Shown one piece after another: positions 52,645 through 61,409 of a DNA stretch of 64,000 bases (positions are counted from its first letter, which is position 1; each line of letters starts with the position of its first letter). The DNA is taken from assembly GCA_037975125.1 (NCBI GenBank), contig CM075857.1:44591172-44655171 (forward strand), in the 5' to 3' direction. Position numbers and translations under genes: made by a program. The notes beneath the pieces were generated by a model that saw only the letters and a program-made list of their open reading frames with translations, did not search any database and was not told the DNA's origin. Source of the DNA: Latrodectus hesperus. Its lineage: Eukaryota; Arthropoda; Arachnida; Araneae; Theridiidae.

Positions 52645-55600
52645 ATATTCTGGTGATTTTGTTGAATTACGTTTTTATCCGAGTGAAGTTTTTCAAATAA
52701 TTGTTTATGGAATAAAGTTCTTTACTCTTATTATATCAAGCAAAATTCTGGAAAAATCAAGTATCATATCATTGATTTAAATTTTATTTATACATCTTAA
52801 GCATATTGCAATGTGCATCAAGAAATATTAAAATATTCTTTCCATAGGTTCCATTTTTTTATATAAAAAAGAGCAAAATTAAATTTTTTATTTAAAAAAA
52901 TTCGACAACAAATATTTTCCACAAAATTATTTTTAATACGAGGGTTACTCTGAAATTTTTGAGATACGTGCAGACGAGAATTTACAAAATAAAAATAACG
53001 GTTTAATTTTAAAGTACAAAACATTTTAACACAGAAGATGATTTTTTACTGACGTACTTCAACTTGTTTAGCGTGGAATAAATTTTAAACAGAAGAGAAA
53101 ATGGAGTTGACGCGAGAACATTTTCGCGCTATGATTTTCTACGATTTCAAAGCAAGATTAAATCAAGAAGAATGCGTTCAACGGCTGCAATTAGCATTTG
53201 GTCATGAATCTCCAGCTCGTGCTACTGTATTCAGATAGTTTAGAGAATTGAGAAGAGGTCACAATTTTCTTCAGGATGAAGACCACGCAGGAAGGCCGCC
53301 GTCGGCAGTAATCCTGGATAATGTGTCTGCCATACGAAAAATGTTAATGGATGATAATCGCTGTACCTATCAAATGATACAGAAGGAACTTAACATTGGA
53401 TCCGCAGCCATACACAAAATCAGTCCTGAAGAATTACATATGAAAAAAGTAGTTTGCCGTTGGGTTCTCCATAATCTAACTGAGCATCAAAAAGAGGAGC
53501 GTGTCAGAATCAGTAAACTCTTAATATACTGAATGATGGTGGTCACCGCATCATTTTTAAAATTGTAACAGGTGATGAAACGTACATACCGTTTTTTGAC
53601 GTTCCAACACTTAAGAAAGCAAAGTATGGGTCTTTGAAGATGATCCCACGCCGACAATGGTGAAAAAAAACGCGCATTAAAAAAGTGATGTATGCCGTTT
53701 TCTTCAGAAGTACGGGATTGGTCAAAGTCATCAAGCTGGAAGGACAGAAGACAGTAACAGCAAACTGGTATACCACTAAATGCCTTCCAGAAATTCTACA
53801 AGAACTGAATGTTAGGGGACTAATGCTTCACCATGACAATGCATCTTCACATACAGCCGGATTAACAGTTGAGTATCTTAAACAAAAACAAATTAAAGTG
53901 ATCGAACATCCGCCGTATTCACCTGATCTAGCTATGTGCGACTTTTGGTTATTCTTTAATCTAAATAAGAACTTACGTGGACGTCGTTTTCATTCAGAAG
54001 AAAAGATTGATGTGGCTATAAATGCATTTTTTTCATCTATTCAAAGAAATGAATGGCTTGAGGCATTTAATCTGTGGAAAATCCGTCTACAAAAGTGCAT
54101 TGATGCTGGAGGAGACTACTTTGAACACACCTAAGATTTTGTAAGTATAACTTTAAAAACCTAGTTGTACCTCAAAAATTTCAGAGTGACCCTCATACAT
54201 TATCTTGGTAACTTAGGTCCAATCACAGTCAGGACGGATCTTTAATACCGCACGATAAATTTTGAATTTTAATCAATAAGATATTTACTATCTTCAATTA
54301 ATTTCCATTTAAAACTTCCGTTGAAATATTAAACTGATAATGTAATACTAATTTTTCAGTTTCAACCATCAAAAATTTGCTTTATAGATTTTAAAGGAAA
54401 TTTTCGAAGAACTAAATCATTTCATCAAGTTTGACTAGCTAGACTACACAGTAAAGAACTTTTCTAGTAGTATTCTTCAAAATTTTTTGATATTGTTTCG
54501 AATATATAGAAATAAAAAAAATTATAAACACCAGTTATTAGAAATATAGGGAAAGTAAATTTTTTACACAAGTAAGGATTTCTTACTTAGGATAGGAAAA
54601 AAAAGCTAAAAATTGTGATAAATAATGTTTATTCGAGTGGAGACAATCACAGCTCTAACGTCCACCATATCATTTGACCGTGAATAAAAGTTATGAGCCA
54701 TCTGTCTTAGTAGCAGCAGAAACAGACAGTACTAAGCCTATATTCTAAGAAAGCAATATTTGCGAATCACCTTTGATTTTTTTTCATTAATGTAAAAAGT
54801 GTTTTGAATAATAATAATTATTAATATCATCAAACGTAAATTATTATCAAATCTTCTAAATTGGAATACTTATTTTCATATACTCCTTTATAGTAAATTA
54901 TCACGCTAGATTTTGTTGAAATTGATATTAAATTTATTCATTCAATGTTTAGAAATAAAGATAAAAAAAATAAATAATAATGAGATATAATTTATAGATA
55001 AGAGAATTAGAAAATAACTTATTAGCTTCCCAATGTAATAATCTATTTTAGAACTGTATTTCATACGATTGAAAATCGATTTACCGCTCCCAGTTTTGTT
55101 TCGAAATGAGAATTTGGTCTCCAATTACAAATTATAGTATATGAAAAAATAATTTATGAAAGAGCAGAAACAGATTTTTTTATTTTACTTTAATTTGATT
55201 ATCGCCATAATAATTCTATCGGAATAAAAGTATAAAATGAACTCTAAGCCACTACAAACGTTAACAACAAATGTAGGAATCATTCTCACGACTGTTGATT
55301 AAAATCCCAGAACAATAATTATTCCTCTATTTTACTTAAAACGATTCCTCACCAATTTTAGAACTATGTGTATGTGAATTGAATTTTTTTTCTCTCTTTT
55401 TGTTATTAAATAAATGTGGTAAACAGTGCTATTTTGTTCAAAATGTTGAAACTAACATTTATATTCAAATTCAGTGAATTATAAAAAAATGAACCAGATA
55501 TTCTTCTTTGATATTCTTAGCTTATAAAGAACCAGAATTTCTTCTAACGAGAAACAAGCTAAGAACCAGAACGGATTGTCACAAAGTAGAAAGAAAATAA

Positions 55601-57758
55601 TAAAATTTTCTCTTTAGTTTTTTATTTATAAAATCGTTAAGGTTTTGATTTAAGAATGTAAAAAAGTTTTAAGCTAAAATTCATTCTTATCCACTTTTAA
55701 TTAAATTTGATTTTATCTATTATGGCAACTAAATAATCGATTTAACAAAGATTAATACAGGATTAGTTAAAGCAAAAATATTGTTTTATAAGTCAGCAAG
55801 TGCCCGAAAGTGTTGTAACTGGAATCAATTTTATACAAAATGATTCATTTTGTAGAAAATGTTAATTAGCATAAGAAAATCAAACGTTATTTCTTAAATG
55901 TTTGTAGTTACTGTAATATATTAGTGTCAAATGTTACAAGGTTGTTTTCACTCCAAATCAGAAATTTTATTTCATACTAATTTACAAATCAGAAATTTTT
56001 GTACGTTTTGTGCACATCAGAATAAGAATTGGAAAAAATTGTACTAAATATTGAATAATTGTAGTAAACACTGATTACAATATTTCTTTCACCTGCATTC
56101 CAGCGCATTTAGAAATTGACGACGTAGTGAAAAAGGTAAAAACGCATTCGCTGCCGAGGGCAAAAACAATGTTTTTTCAAAAATTGAAAAAATTTATACA
56201 TTGGTTGTTTATTTTTAGAAAAATTACAATACATTTAGAAAGAAAGCAGCAAAAGTTTTTCTGTGCTCTCTCTCTTCCAGCGGTTATGCATAAAATAATG
56301 TAATCGACGAGTTTTAAAAGATAAAAGAGAACCACACACCCGCCTCTTGTTGAAGCGGTAAGACTTCTGGAGAAAAGAATGTTATATCATTTTAATTAAT
56401 TACATCGTAACATATGCAACTTTATAGAAAATTCTAATCAACTTTAATTACGATTTAAATAAATTACAAGCATAGTAGTCAAAATTTGGAAATGAAACAT
56501 AATTTGTGTTTTAAGCTAGTCTGTGTCATTCAGTCAAAATCAACATTCCGTTATAAACTTGTTTGCATTCCATGCAACTGTTCTCAGTAAAATTTCAGAC
56601 AAACTAAATAAGGATTTTTCTTATGTAGATTTTAATTGTAAATGAAATAGGTGAGAAGCTAAATTGCTTAAAGGTTTGATTTTCGGAAATACTTATTTCT
56701 CTAGAAGAAACTAATTTCTTGTAAGCAAATAATGTTATGAATTAAAATTAATTAGAAAGCAAATTATAAGCACTCATTTTTTTAAATAACGGTGGGTACT
56801 TGGGTGATAAAACCCTTCGCCACACCAAGGCCGGAAAGTGCCACTCATTTATCGTTACTCGGTGGGCACTGTGAACCAAGTCACGGAGGCGAGTAGCATT
56901 ACCCATGCCATACCACCGCAAACATGTTTATAGGGTCGGTCACATTCATACATCATCACAGAAGAAAGGACAGAAACACACAGACAGAAAGTAACATCCA
57001 TGCACGAACTGGGACTCCAACCCGTGACCCACAGCTCAAGAGTCAGAAAGGCTAACCACTTAGCTATCGGTTGGCGATAAGCACTCATTGTGTATAATAA
57101 ATATTAGAATTTAGCAATTATGCTAGCTATAAACGAGGAAAAAATCGAGGAAAAAAATTCGGAAAAAATTTACCTATTTTTATAAAAACATTTTAATTAT
57201 ATCATTGATTAAACATAAAAAATGAACTCCATAGATTTTATAAGCATTCTCTCTTTCACAAATCAAAACTTACAGCTCTTAATAATTTGCATAGTGAATT
57301 TTATTTTTAAAAAATGATATGGTTTAACTAAATCCTAAATAGTGAAGATGTAATAATTCACGTCGCCTTTTATATAACCATGGCGCGCAGCCAAAAATCG
57401 TTTGTTTTAAAAAAATATAGGCCATTTTTACTGTCTTAAAGTTTTATCACAATATGTACTTACGGAATTCGATCAATATGGGTCTTAGGCTGTGTAGTAG
57501 GCTGAACTTTGTGGGCACTGTAACAGGCCCAGTTTTTACCTAGGACGTCGTGACTCCAACCGGGTGATACAGTATCACAGTAGCTGGTGACATTATCGCC
57601 TATCTTTTTGTAAAGTGAAAAGGCAAAATACTTTCTGTAATTGATGACAACTTCGAATCCTTGATTATATATTATCGTCCAGTAACCTTTGTTACCGAGT
57701 TCATCAACTGCTACATTAGGGAAGAGTAGTTCGAATTTCATGGCATATACACTGGGAC
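22483..57758 (-). CDS. CTSC: cathepsin C (dipeptidyl peptidase 1), six exons, 5' end outside window
   Basis: Lysosomal papain-family protease that removes dipeptides from N-termini and activates other proteases. Six exons (57758-57464, 35169-35014, 34189-34077, 30529-30398, 25728-25560, 22807-22483) join with matching phases into one frame of about 395 residues. The order is: part of the exclusion domain ([22 protein letters not shown]), activation peptide, then the catalytic domain with the oxyanion Gln and catalytic Cys ([14 protein letters not shown]), [29 protein letters not shown], catalytic His ([11 protein letters not shown]) and Asn (IVKNSWG). It ends [15 protein letters not shown], matching the family C-terminus. 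The signal peptide and first exclusion-domain exons lie beyond 57758 and were not found, so they are probably outside the window. The second listed intron is 22.3 kb and hosts an antisense kinase gene. Confidence 0.96.
22808..25235. other. cathepsin C intron body
   Basis: AT-rich intron. The notable features are a T29 run at 22996-23024 and the short sequence beside it (see the next entry); otherwise nothing was recognised. Confidence 0.5.
22996..23118 (-). repeat. candidate polyadenylated retro-insert
   Basis: On the minus strand about 95 bases of GC-richer sequence (GAAGGCGCAGATTAAGAGGG .. GGAGTTCCTTTAC) end in A29, the look of a reverse-transcribed RNA with a poly(A) tail. The source is not identified and no convincing target duplication was found. 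Confidence 0.35.
25246..25543 (-). mobile_element. tRNA-derived SINE, copy 1, 10-bp TSD
   Basis: Read on the minus strand it begins with a tRNA-like head: GCCGACC and GTTCGGC can still pair as an acceptor stem, an A box TGGCTGAGTGG lies at 25523-25533, and a B box GGTTTGAATCCC at 25478-25489. A roughly 210-base body and an A-rich end follow. It is flanked by the perfect duplication ATATTGATAA (25236-25245 and 25544-25553). It is about 298 bp and shares its whole length with the copy at 56779. The duplication ends 6 bases from the cathepsin C donor site. Confidence 0.93.
25560..25728 (-). CDS. CTSC: cathepsin C exon, GCEGG segment
   Basis: 169 bases encoding [40 protein letters not shown] and [16 protein letters not shown]. 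It is bracketed by transposons: a SINE begins 6 bases into the downstream intron and a MITE ends 58 bases before the acceptor. The donor GTAAGT remains intact. Confidence 0.95.
25786..26076. mobile_element. hAT-like MITE in a cathepsin C intron
   Basis: The ends CAGAGGTGTTTGTG and CACAAACACCCCTG are inverted repeats with one mismatch, and GAATCA directly flanks both sides (25780-25785 and 26077-26082). The interior is noncoding, with a GC-rich CCGGGGAAACCCCGGAATTC block and a C11 run. The 291-bp length and CAG..CTG ends suggest a nonautonomous hAT; the duplication appears as 6 rather than 8 bases. Confidence 0.72.
26083..30397. other. cathepsin C intron body, nothing recognised
   Basis: Long AT-rich intron between exons at 25728 and 30398. 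No gene, microsatellite or clear repeat recognised by eye. Confidence 0.5.
30398..30529 (-). CDS. CTSC: cathepsin C exon with catalytic cysteine
   Basis: 132 bases encoding [20 protein letters not shown] then [20 protein letters not shown]. The nucleophile is the second Cys of GSCGSCYAF. Acceptor TTTCACAG, donor GTATGT. Confidence 0.95.
30530..34076. other. cathepsin C intron body
   Basis: AT-rich intron. The only distinct structure is the 30-bp tandem array at about 32751-32880. Confidence 0.5.
32751..32880. repeat. 30-bp tandem repeat, about 4.5 units
   Basis: Unit TTATTTGTATCATGTATTTT plus AATCTGTTCA repeats at 32777, 32807, 32837 and 32867, exactly 30 bases apart. A 26-base variant at 32751 lacks part of the unit. 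Confidence 0.85.
34077..34189 (-). CDS. CTSC: cathepsin C exon, start of heavy chain
   Basis: 113 bases encoding [20 protein letters not shown] then [22 protein letters not shown] marks the start of the mature protease and the Gln of VRNQ is the oxyanion-hole residue. The donor is GTTAGT. Confidence 0.94.
34190..35013. other. cathepsin C intron with SINE-like remnant
   Basis: About 34540-34640 resembles 14170-14290 (aactaattaga, cagttt, taaacctgctaattgtgag), probably an old, decayed SINE. Otherwise AT-rich spacer. Confidence 0.35.
35014..35169 (-). CDS. CTSC: cathepsin C exon, activation peptide
   Basis: 156 bases encoding [20 protein letters not shown] and then [31 protein letters not shown]. 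This matches the NFVKAINAIQKSW..RRSGG segment of vertebrate cathepsin C. Acceptor TTTTTTCAG, donor GTAGGA (weaker than consensus). Confidence 0.93.
35170..36028. other. start of the 22-kb cathepsin C intron
   Basis: AT-rich intron containing one TA-flanked MITE (35576-35749). Confidence 0.5.
35576..35749. mobile_element. Tc1/mariner-like MITE, 174 bp
   Basis: The ends TACTTTAGGGCGCTCC and GGGGTATCCTAAAGTA are imperfect inverted repeats, each bordered by TA. The short size and absence of a complete reading frame suggest a nonautonomous element. Confidence 0.5.
36029..37434 (-). mobile_element. mariner transposon, decayed, with TIRs and TA duplication
   Basis: The left end TTAGGTCAACAGGAAAGTTC and right end GAACTTTTTGATAGACCTAA are inverted repeats flanked by TA. 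Length is 1406 bp. The interior carries broken minus-strand transposase: ..[11 protein letters not shown] near the N-terminal helix-turn-helix, [19 protein letters not shown] in the catalytic core, and [19 protein letters not shown] near the C-terminus, as in Mos1/mauritiana-type mariners. Many stops make it inactive. Confidence 0.85.
37437..42240. other. cathepsin C intron upstream of the nested kinase gene
   Basis: AT-rich. It contains a (TA)n run and a weak tRNA-like block at about 38905-39045 (minus strand TTGGTTGGTTAGAGC and GAATTCGAATTCC, resembling A and B boxes). A tandem duplication of about 34 bp lies at 41255-41325 and a direct repeat (tgcctttgcgaacaaaaa / tgcctttgccaacaaaaa) at about 41652-41690. 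The last kilobase probably holds the kinase gene's promoter; a CCAAT-box complement (ATTGG) lies near 41624. Confidence 0.4.
39319..39357. repeat. (TA)n microsatellite
   Basis: About 19 TA units in the cathepsin C intron. Confidence 0.97.
42298..44055 (+). CDS. PLK1: polo-like kinase 1, intact intronless gene nested in a cathepsin C intron
   Basis: Mitotic serine/threonine kinase of 585 residues in a single exon. The start is ATG at 42298 in a strong context (ATCATGG). The kinase domain spans about residues 23-276: glycine loop GKGGFA (30-35), Lys52, HRD 144-146, DFG 164-166, and activation-loop Thr180 in [14 protein letters not shown] (equivalent to human Thr210). A destruction-box-like RQPL is at 310-313. 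Two polo boxes follow (about 390-575), with Trp394 and the phosphopeptide pincer His518/Lys520 in KDHTK retained. All key residues are intact and there is no stop or frameshift. It lies antisense in the 22-kb cathepsin C intron, while other genes here have long introns, so I infer a retrocopy. No A-tail or target duplication was found, so a naturally single-exon gene remains possible. Confidence 0.95.
   Translation: MGERVKYEEIKQIIVNPKDKITYQRGSFLGKGGFARCYEFKNVKTKEVFAGKVVSKSMLMKPHHKEKMFQEIEIHRSLSHKYVVSLHSYFEDEQNMYIILELCRKRSLMEMHKRRKTLTVPEVRYFMQQIVLACKYMHENKVIHRDLKLGNLFINDNMEIKVGDFGLATRVNHEGERKQTLCGTPNYIAPEVLTKKGHSFEVDIWSIGCIMYTLLVGTPPFETSNIRNTYSKIKKCDYYLPPKLDRAARHLIQKLLHPDPDKRPSATVILEDEFLTSGYIPSRLPTSCLTMQPRFSNNMSICEVSKIGIRQPLQDHANIANPAFSEKICAAPEIVDGKVKENFKQDAIPKDYYLGDLLEMLTSVVASRPETRYTGQSEDAQDPAAVPFVWISKWVDYTDKYGIGYQLCDNSIGVFFNDATHLILLQDGKTLQYIERNNEEHYYTMENPPQEMSKKITLLNYFNTYMMDNLVKAGESARPREGDEMAHVPHLRAWFRSKSAIIFHLTNGTYQANFFKDHTKIILCPVMGAVSLIDEAKNFTVYTFKLIEKYGCSPMLATRLRYSKNMVEKLYSDCDVNKIVTVQNQ
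44830..44835 (+). terminator. likely poly(A) signal of the kinase gene
   Basis: AATAAA in the context gtgaAATAAAcag, about 775 bases after the stop codon, followed by a T-rich/GT-containing stretch. It is the best of several possible signals. Confidence 0.4.
44836..46429. other. cathepsin C intron between kinase gene and LINE fragment
   Basis: AT-rich, nothing recognised. Confidence 0.5.
46430..46938 (+). pseudogene. LINE (I/Jockey-like) ORF2 3' end with RNase H domain
   Basis: The frame reads [20 protein letters not shown] then KADAAA, the RNase H motif of non-LTR retrotransposons, and continues [60 protein letters not shown] and [11 protein letters not shown] before TAA at 46936-46938. 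At least one in-frame stop and shifts are present. It is 5'-truncated, as is usual for LINE insertions. Confidence 0.85.
46939..47137 (+). other. probable LINE 3' UTR
   Basis: Sequence after the LINE stop. A motif near 47077 (CATGGAGGAAGGAACATAAG) recurs in inverted form near 48335, which marks it as repetitive. Confidence 0.4.
47151..47186 (+). mobile_element. 36-bp LINE 3'-end insertion with 13-bp TSD
   Basis: The insert tttttggaccttgcgccata followed by AAACCC and CCAA repeats is flanked by perfect direct repeats CCTGTCTTGCAAA (47138-47150 and 47187-47199). The tail motif is shared with 48354-48380. It is an extremely short 5'-truncated retrotransposition product. Confidence 0.8.
47200..48169. 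other. AT-rich intron spacer
   Basis: Nothing recognised apart from a short (TA)n near 47560-47573 and a T-run. Confidence 0.5.
48170..48382. mobile_element. LINE-derived fragment with CCAA tail
   Basis: GC-richer block with a duplicated CTGCTAGCTACTT (about 48190 and 48283), an inverted copy of the GGAGGAAGGAA motif of 47080, and the tail ttgcgccataaaacccaacc at 48354-48373. It is probably two overlapping insertions. No clean target duplication seen. Confidence 0.5.
48939..49012 (+). mobile_element. 74-bp LINE 3' end with terminal hairpin and CAA tail
   Basis: It contains the perfect 7-bp stem TGCCAGC-cta-GCTGGCA, then ACAAGACAACAACAACA. A 12-base direct repeat with one mismatch flanks it (AATATTTTTCTA at 48927-48938, AATATTTTCCTA at 49013-49024). 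A 3' stem-loop plus microsatellite tail is typical of LINEs whose reverse transcriptase recognises the RNA end. Confidence 0.68.
49025..51206. other. AT-rich intron spacer, possible solo LTR
   Basis: About 49626-50000 begins TGTTAGG and ends TATTACA, with a TATA-like ctataaatatt and AATAAAG in LTR order near 49912-49940. It lacks a target duplication, so it is only a candidate. The rest is unremarkable, including a CAAAATGAGTAATGTG inverted pair near 50900-50980. Confidence 0.3.
51222..51267. repeat. perfect 18-bp GC-rich inverted repeat (hairpin)
   Basis: The arms AATACCGCGGTGCCAATT (51222-51239) and AATTGGCACCGCGGTATT (51250-51267) are perfect complements around a 10-base loop gcctagggct. 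It is far more GC-rich than the surroundings and sits at the 5' end of the retro-insert. Confidence 0.95.
51560..51799 (+). pseudogene. LINE ORF2 C-terminal fragment
   Basis: The frame [20 protein letters not shown] followed by [14 protein letters not shown] matches the Cys/His knuckle after RNase H in R1/Jockey-type ORF2 (pattern C-x2-C-x5-8-H-x4-C). It ends [16 protein letters not shown] and a stop at 51797-51799. Confidence 0.8.
51913..52938. other. AT-rich intron spacer
   Basis: Contains the (TA)n run at 52561-52641; otherwise nothing recognised. Confidence 0.5.
52561..52641. repeat. (TA)n microsatellite, about 40 units
   Basis: Uninterrupted TA run. Confidence 0.98.
52939..54195 (+). 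mobile_element. near-complete mariner transposon, inactive
   Basis: The termini CGAGGGTTACTCTGAAATTT and AAATTTCAGAGTGACCCTCA are inverted repeats of about 28 bp with few mismatches, flanked by TA (52937-52938, 54196-54197). Length 1257 bp is typical of mariner. The matching ends and mostly preserved frame suggest a fairly young copy. Confidence 0.93.
53101..54134 (+). pseudogene. mariner transposase, DD34D type, frameshifted
   Basis: Starts [20 protein letters not shown] with the N-terminal helix-turn-helix, then [27 protein letters not shown] (frameshifted near 53570), [10 protein letters not shown] (second catalytic Asp) and [16 protein letters not shown] (third Asp). A TAG replaces the expected Trp of the FRWF motif at 53237, and frameshifts lie around 53520-53690, so no full-length enzyme is encoded. 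Confidence 0.92.
54198..56765. other. AT-rich intron spacer
   Basis: Nothing recognised. Slightly GC-richer patches near 54650-54730 and 56090-56160 have no identifiable coding frame or repeat family. Confidence 0.45.
56779..57076 (-). mobile_element. tRNA-derived SINE, copy 2, 13-bp TSD
   Basis: Same family, length and orientation as the copy at 25246. The minus strand has an A-box-like TAGCTAAGTGG (about 57056-57066) and a diverged B box GGTTGGAGTCC (57012-57022). The perfect duplication ATAAGCACTCATT flanks it (56766-56778 and 57077-57089). It sits in the 22-kb cathepsin C intron, about 390 bases from the exon at 57464. Confidence 0.93.
57464..57758 (-). CDS. CTSC: cathepsin C exon, exclusion domain
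   Basis: 295 bases, AG acceptor, GTAAGT donor. It encodes [20 protein letters not shown] then [18 protein letters not shown], a conserved Cys ([11 protein letters not shown]) and [15 protein letters not shown]. This is the first coding exon visible. It begins and ends with two bases of split codons; the trailing CC joins A of the next exon to give Pro. Confidence 0.94.
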
Positions 57759-60700
57759 CTAAAATATATAAAATAAATCTAAATAATATAAAAACACATA
57801 AGATTATTTATATAAGAACGCAGATTTTGTTGAAGACGAAAAAGATTTAAATTCAAATTTTTTAAATAATAAATTTTAACTAGCCGATCCAGAGACATCG
57901 ACAGTTTGAGATTATTACTATCGATACTGGAAATAATTACAATTTGTTCTACAGACAATGCAAATAATTGAGTCATTTTTAATACGTATTAAAGTGCATC
58001 ATATTATACACTGATTTTTATTAAAGAGTCCAAAATATTCTCATCTAATTGTTAAACTTAATAGGAAAGTAAATACCATACATATATTTAAATTTGTAAT
58101 ATTGAAAAATAATATAATAAGTTTTGGTGGCATAAAAAAAGATTCATTTCTGACTTATAAAAAGCTCTTAATTATATTTAATTTACTGTTAATTTGCGAT
58201 AAAGTAAGTTTTAATCGTTCAATAGTGTATAGCTTCATCGAGGATAATATAATTAAGAAAAAATCTTCAAGGAAAAGGCAAACTGAAAAGCAACCCATCA
58301 TAAGAAAAAAGGTTAACTTTTACTGAAACAATTGTTCAAGTTATTGTTTAAAACTTTTGCTGCTTATATAGAACAATATATTTTCATAAAAGTTCCTCTT
58401 GAAAATAAAGTTGGTGAAAATTAAGCAAGGAAGTCAAAAGGAAAAAGGGAGAAAATATACTGGAAAATCTAAAATTAAATATTGTTTATTTGAAATGTTC
58501 TAGAATATCAAGGAATATATGTCATCCTACAACAGTTACTCATTGCTTAAAAAATAATGGTTTACAATTATAAATCGGGCTTAGTAAATTATTTATTAAT
58601 CCGATCAGTATCAAGAAATGCTTAGATTATTCTCACAAATAAAAAAGTAACAATTTTTTTGTATCATAATGTAGTGTTATTCATGAGGAATGCTAGTATG
58701 GCATATTTAGTAATGATAGTACATTAAAAAGGCTGATTGCAAAATGAAGAAATCCCAATGCACCTTTTGTAGGAACAGTGTAAAATTTCTTTTCTAAAAA
58801 TCTGAGCTTTACAATAGTAAAAAATGTCATAATGTGAAATTAGTGTTTTTATATAAATTTTAACTCACTATTTAAATAAATAGGTTAACATAATGGTTGT
58901 AACCTTTTGGGAATTGAACATGCATGTTATTTGGAAACTAATTATTTTCTTTGTGTTGCTTCGAAACTATCATTTGCTCTCAAAACAATTAAATCATTAC
59001 ATTCGTTCTCTCGTTTACTGAACACGATAATTTAATTATTATATATGTACTAAAATAAAAACACCATTCACTTTTTATGTTTTCGTAACTAACATAAAAT
59101 AGAAACAAAATCCACCGAAAATTTTATATCTGAAAATTGTAATAAATCATTTAAATATGATGTGTATATTACCTTTCGGGTGGAATTTTCATCGATAAAT
59201 GTCCATATTTAAATGTTACAAAGGAGGAAACTAAGAAAACTATTAAGTCTTCATCAACATTAATACCTTTGCATATAATAGGAATATGAAGTCCACTATC
59301 CAAATCTCAATGTTGAAACAGAGACCTCTCTCTTCTCCGAAGATCATAGTTCCACCTCTAATCCGCGAGAACCATTAATATGATATGTCTTCCTTAATAT
59401 CAGTTAAAAATGAAGTGTTTAGTCAAATGATGGCTATACTTTATATAATTAAATCAATGTTAGACCCCATTGTTGGATAATAATTAATTTGATTTGAGAA
59501 ACAGTAAATCTATCGCCTGTTAAAAAAAATTAAAATTCCACTTTGAAAAATATTTAGATCTAATTTTAACAATACTTCCTTTAAATTAAATGTTTTGACT
59601 TTAATTTTTGTCAAAAATGTTAATATAGTAAAAATATTTATTGTTTCCTTATTATTATAATATTTTTTCTGAAATAATAATATTTATTCAGAGGTGAGTG
59701 TGTAGGAGCTCTAAACAAATAAATTAGAAAAAAATTAATATCTGTCCCCTTTTATGCTATATTTTAAAAGCGGAAAAACGTGTTGATATATTTATCGTTT
59801 ATTCGATACATCTGAAGAGCATGTTAAGAATTTTTTATCTGATTTCTCTAATTCATTGCACAATTTAATAATGAAGCGTTGTTTCATTGCATTTTGATAA
59901 GATTTCAAGTACTTATTTATGTTTTTTCTGTTCACATGATCAAGCTCATTTTAAAAGATACATGATTTCCTCAGTAAAAATAATTTCTCACAAGTTAGTG
60001 GAAGTGCACATACATGTACGCATGCTTGATCAGAGTTATCATTCAGATGTCGAATATTTATCCTCCAAATTATTTTAAACACAGTGTGTACATTGCCTTA
60101 TCTTATGCACTGAACGATAAAAAATCACTTATTCTAATTTTGTTTAAATTGTTTTTCATTCAATATCACATGTTCATTTCCACCCTCACTTGTTATTTAA
60201 ATGACTAATCAGCTATAGCAATGCTTGAAATGGTATATCTGATAAAAAATGAAATGGTATATCTTTTAAATAAAAGTTAAATATATCAATAAATTCTTTC
60301 ACGTGAATAATATGTCATGAAAATGGATAAGTGCCAACTTGTTGCTTTGTTTGGTTTATAATAAAAATTAGGAAATATTTTTTATTATTTGCACATTTTT
60401 GCCAACAACTTAAAATCTAAAGAACTAGTATTTAAAAGTTTATAAAAATTATAGATTTATATAACATTCGAAGTAGAATTTTGATTTTTTATTTCAAAAA
60501 GAAAAAAAAAGGTAATAAATATAAAATTTTTAAAATCCAATTAACCATAAATTTTATAATAAAATTAGACTTCCATGAATCTGTAATTAGTCTATGGATA
60601 AAGTAACATTTTTTAAATTTGCATAAAAAATGCTACCATTAAATGAAGCATTTAATTCAGAAATAAATTAGAGATCGCAAATAATTGTATTTCACTCATT

Positions 60701-60926
60701 TTCTAAAATTTTCATTTACATTCTATGTTACCAGACAAAAATAAGATATTTGATTATTTTCAGTTCATTAAGTAAATTTGAAAAGAAATTTAATTATTTC
60801 ATACAGATTTGAGAAGAAAAAAATTACTTCAAAGATTTTTTCATCAGAAGTTATAATTGTTTTACAACTTTTTTATTCAAAAAATAATTAAAGTGAAAAA
60901 TTTAATATTAAGTTAATTAACTTGTA

Positions 60927-60994
<68 letters not shown>

Positions 60995-61350
60995 TATATA
61001 TTATATACACACACTTTCCATTCTTTGTGTATTGAATTTTTAGGCTCTGAGAAAAATATTAGTGTACTGATAGAATACAGCATATTTTATTATGAGATAA
61101 GTATTTTTAATAGAGAAATAATTTTTATAAGAGAAAAATGCATTAAAAATATGAAAATAAGCGGAATTATATATTATGATAGAGACAGATGCTTACATAA
61201 TTTCTAGTATATAAGTTACCCTTTACGTTTTTATAAATAACCAGTAGAAGACACTATTGAAATTTATCTTCAGGATATTCGTAAAATTCACATTTTTTTA
61301 TTTTTAATTTTAGAATCAGTGGCATCTTAGAAATCGTCTGCGTATTTTGC
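57759..61350. other. cathepsin C upstream intron
   Basis: No further cathepsin C exon recognised. An open minus-strand stretch at about 59170-59330 (LHIPIICKGINVDEDLIVFL) ends at a GTAATA donor-like site but matches nothing I know. A (TA)n run lies at 60929-61007. Confidence 0.4.
60929..61007. repeat. (TA)n microsatellite with one interruption
   Basis: TA run with a phase break near 60987 followed by a short CA run. Confidence 0.96.
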
Positions 61351-61409
61351 TTATAGTGTGTGTCCTAAAGAAGTAAGCGAGTGAAAAGTTGGAAGTAATT
61401 CGTAAAGGT

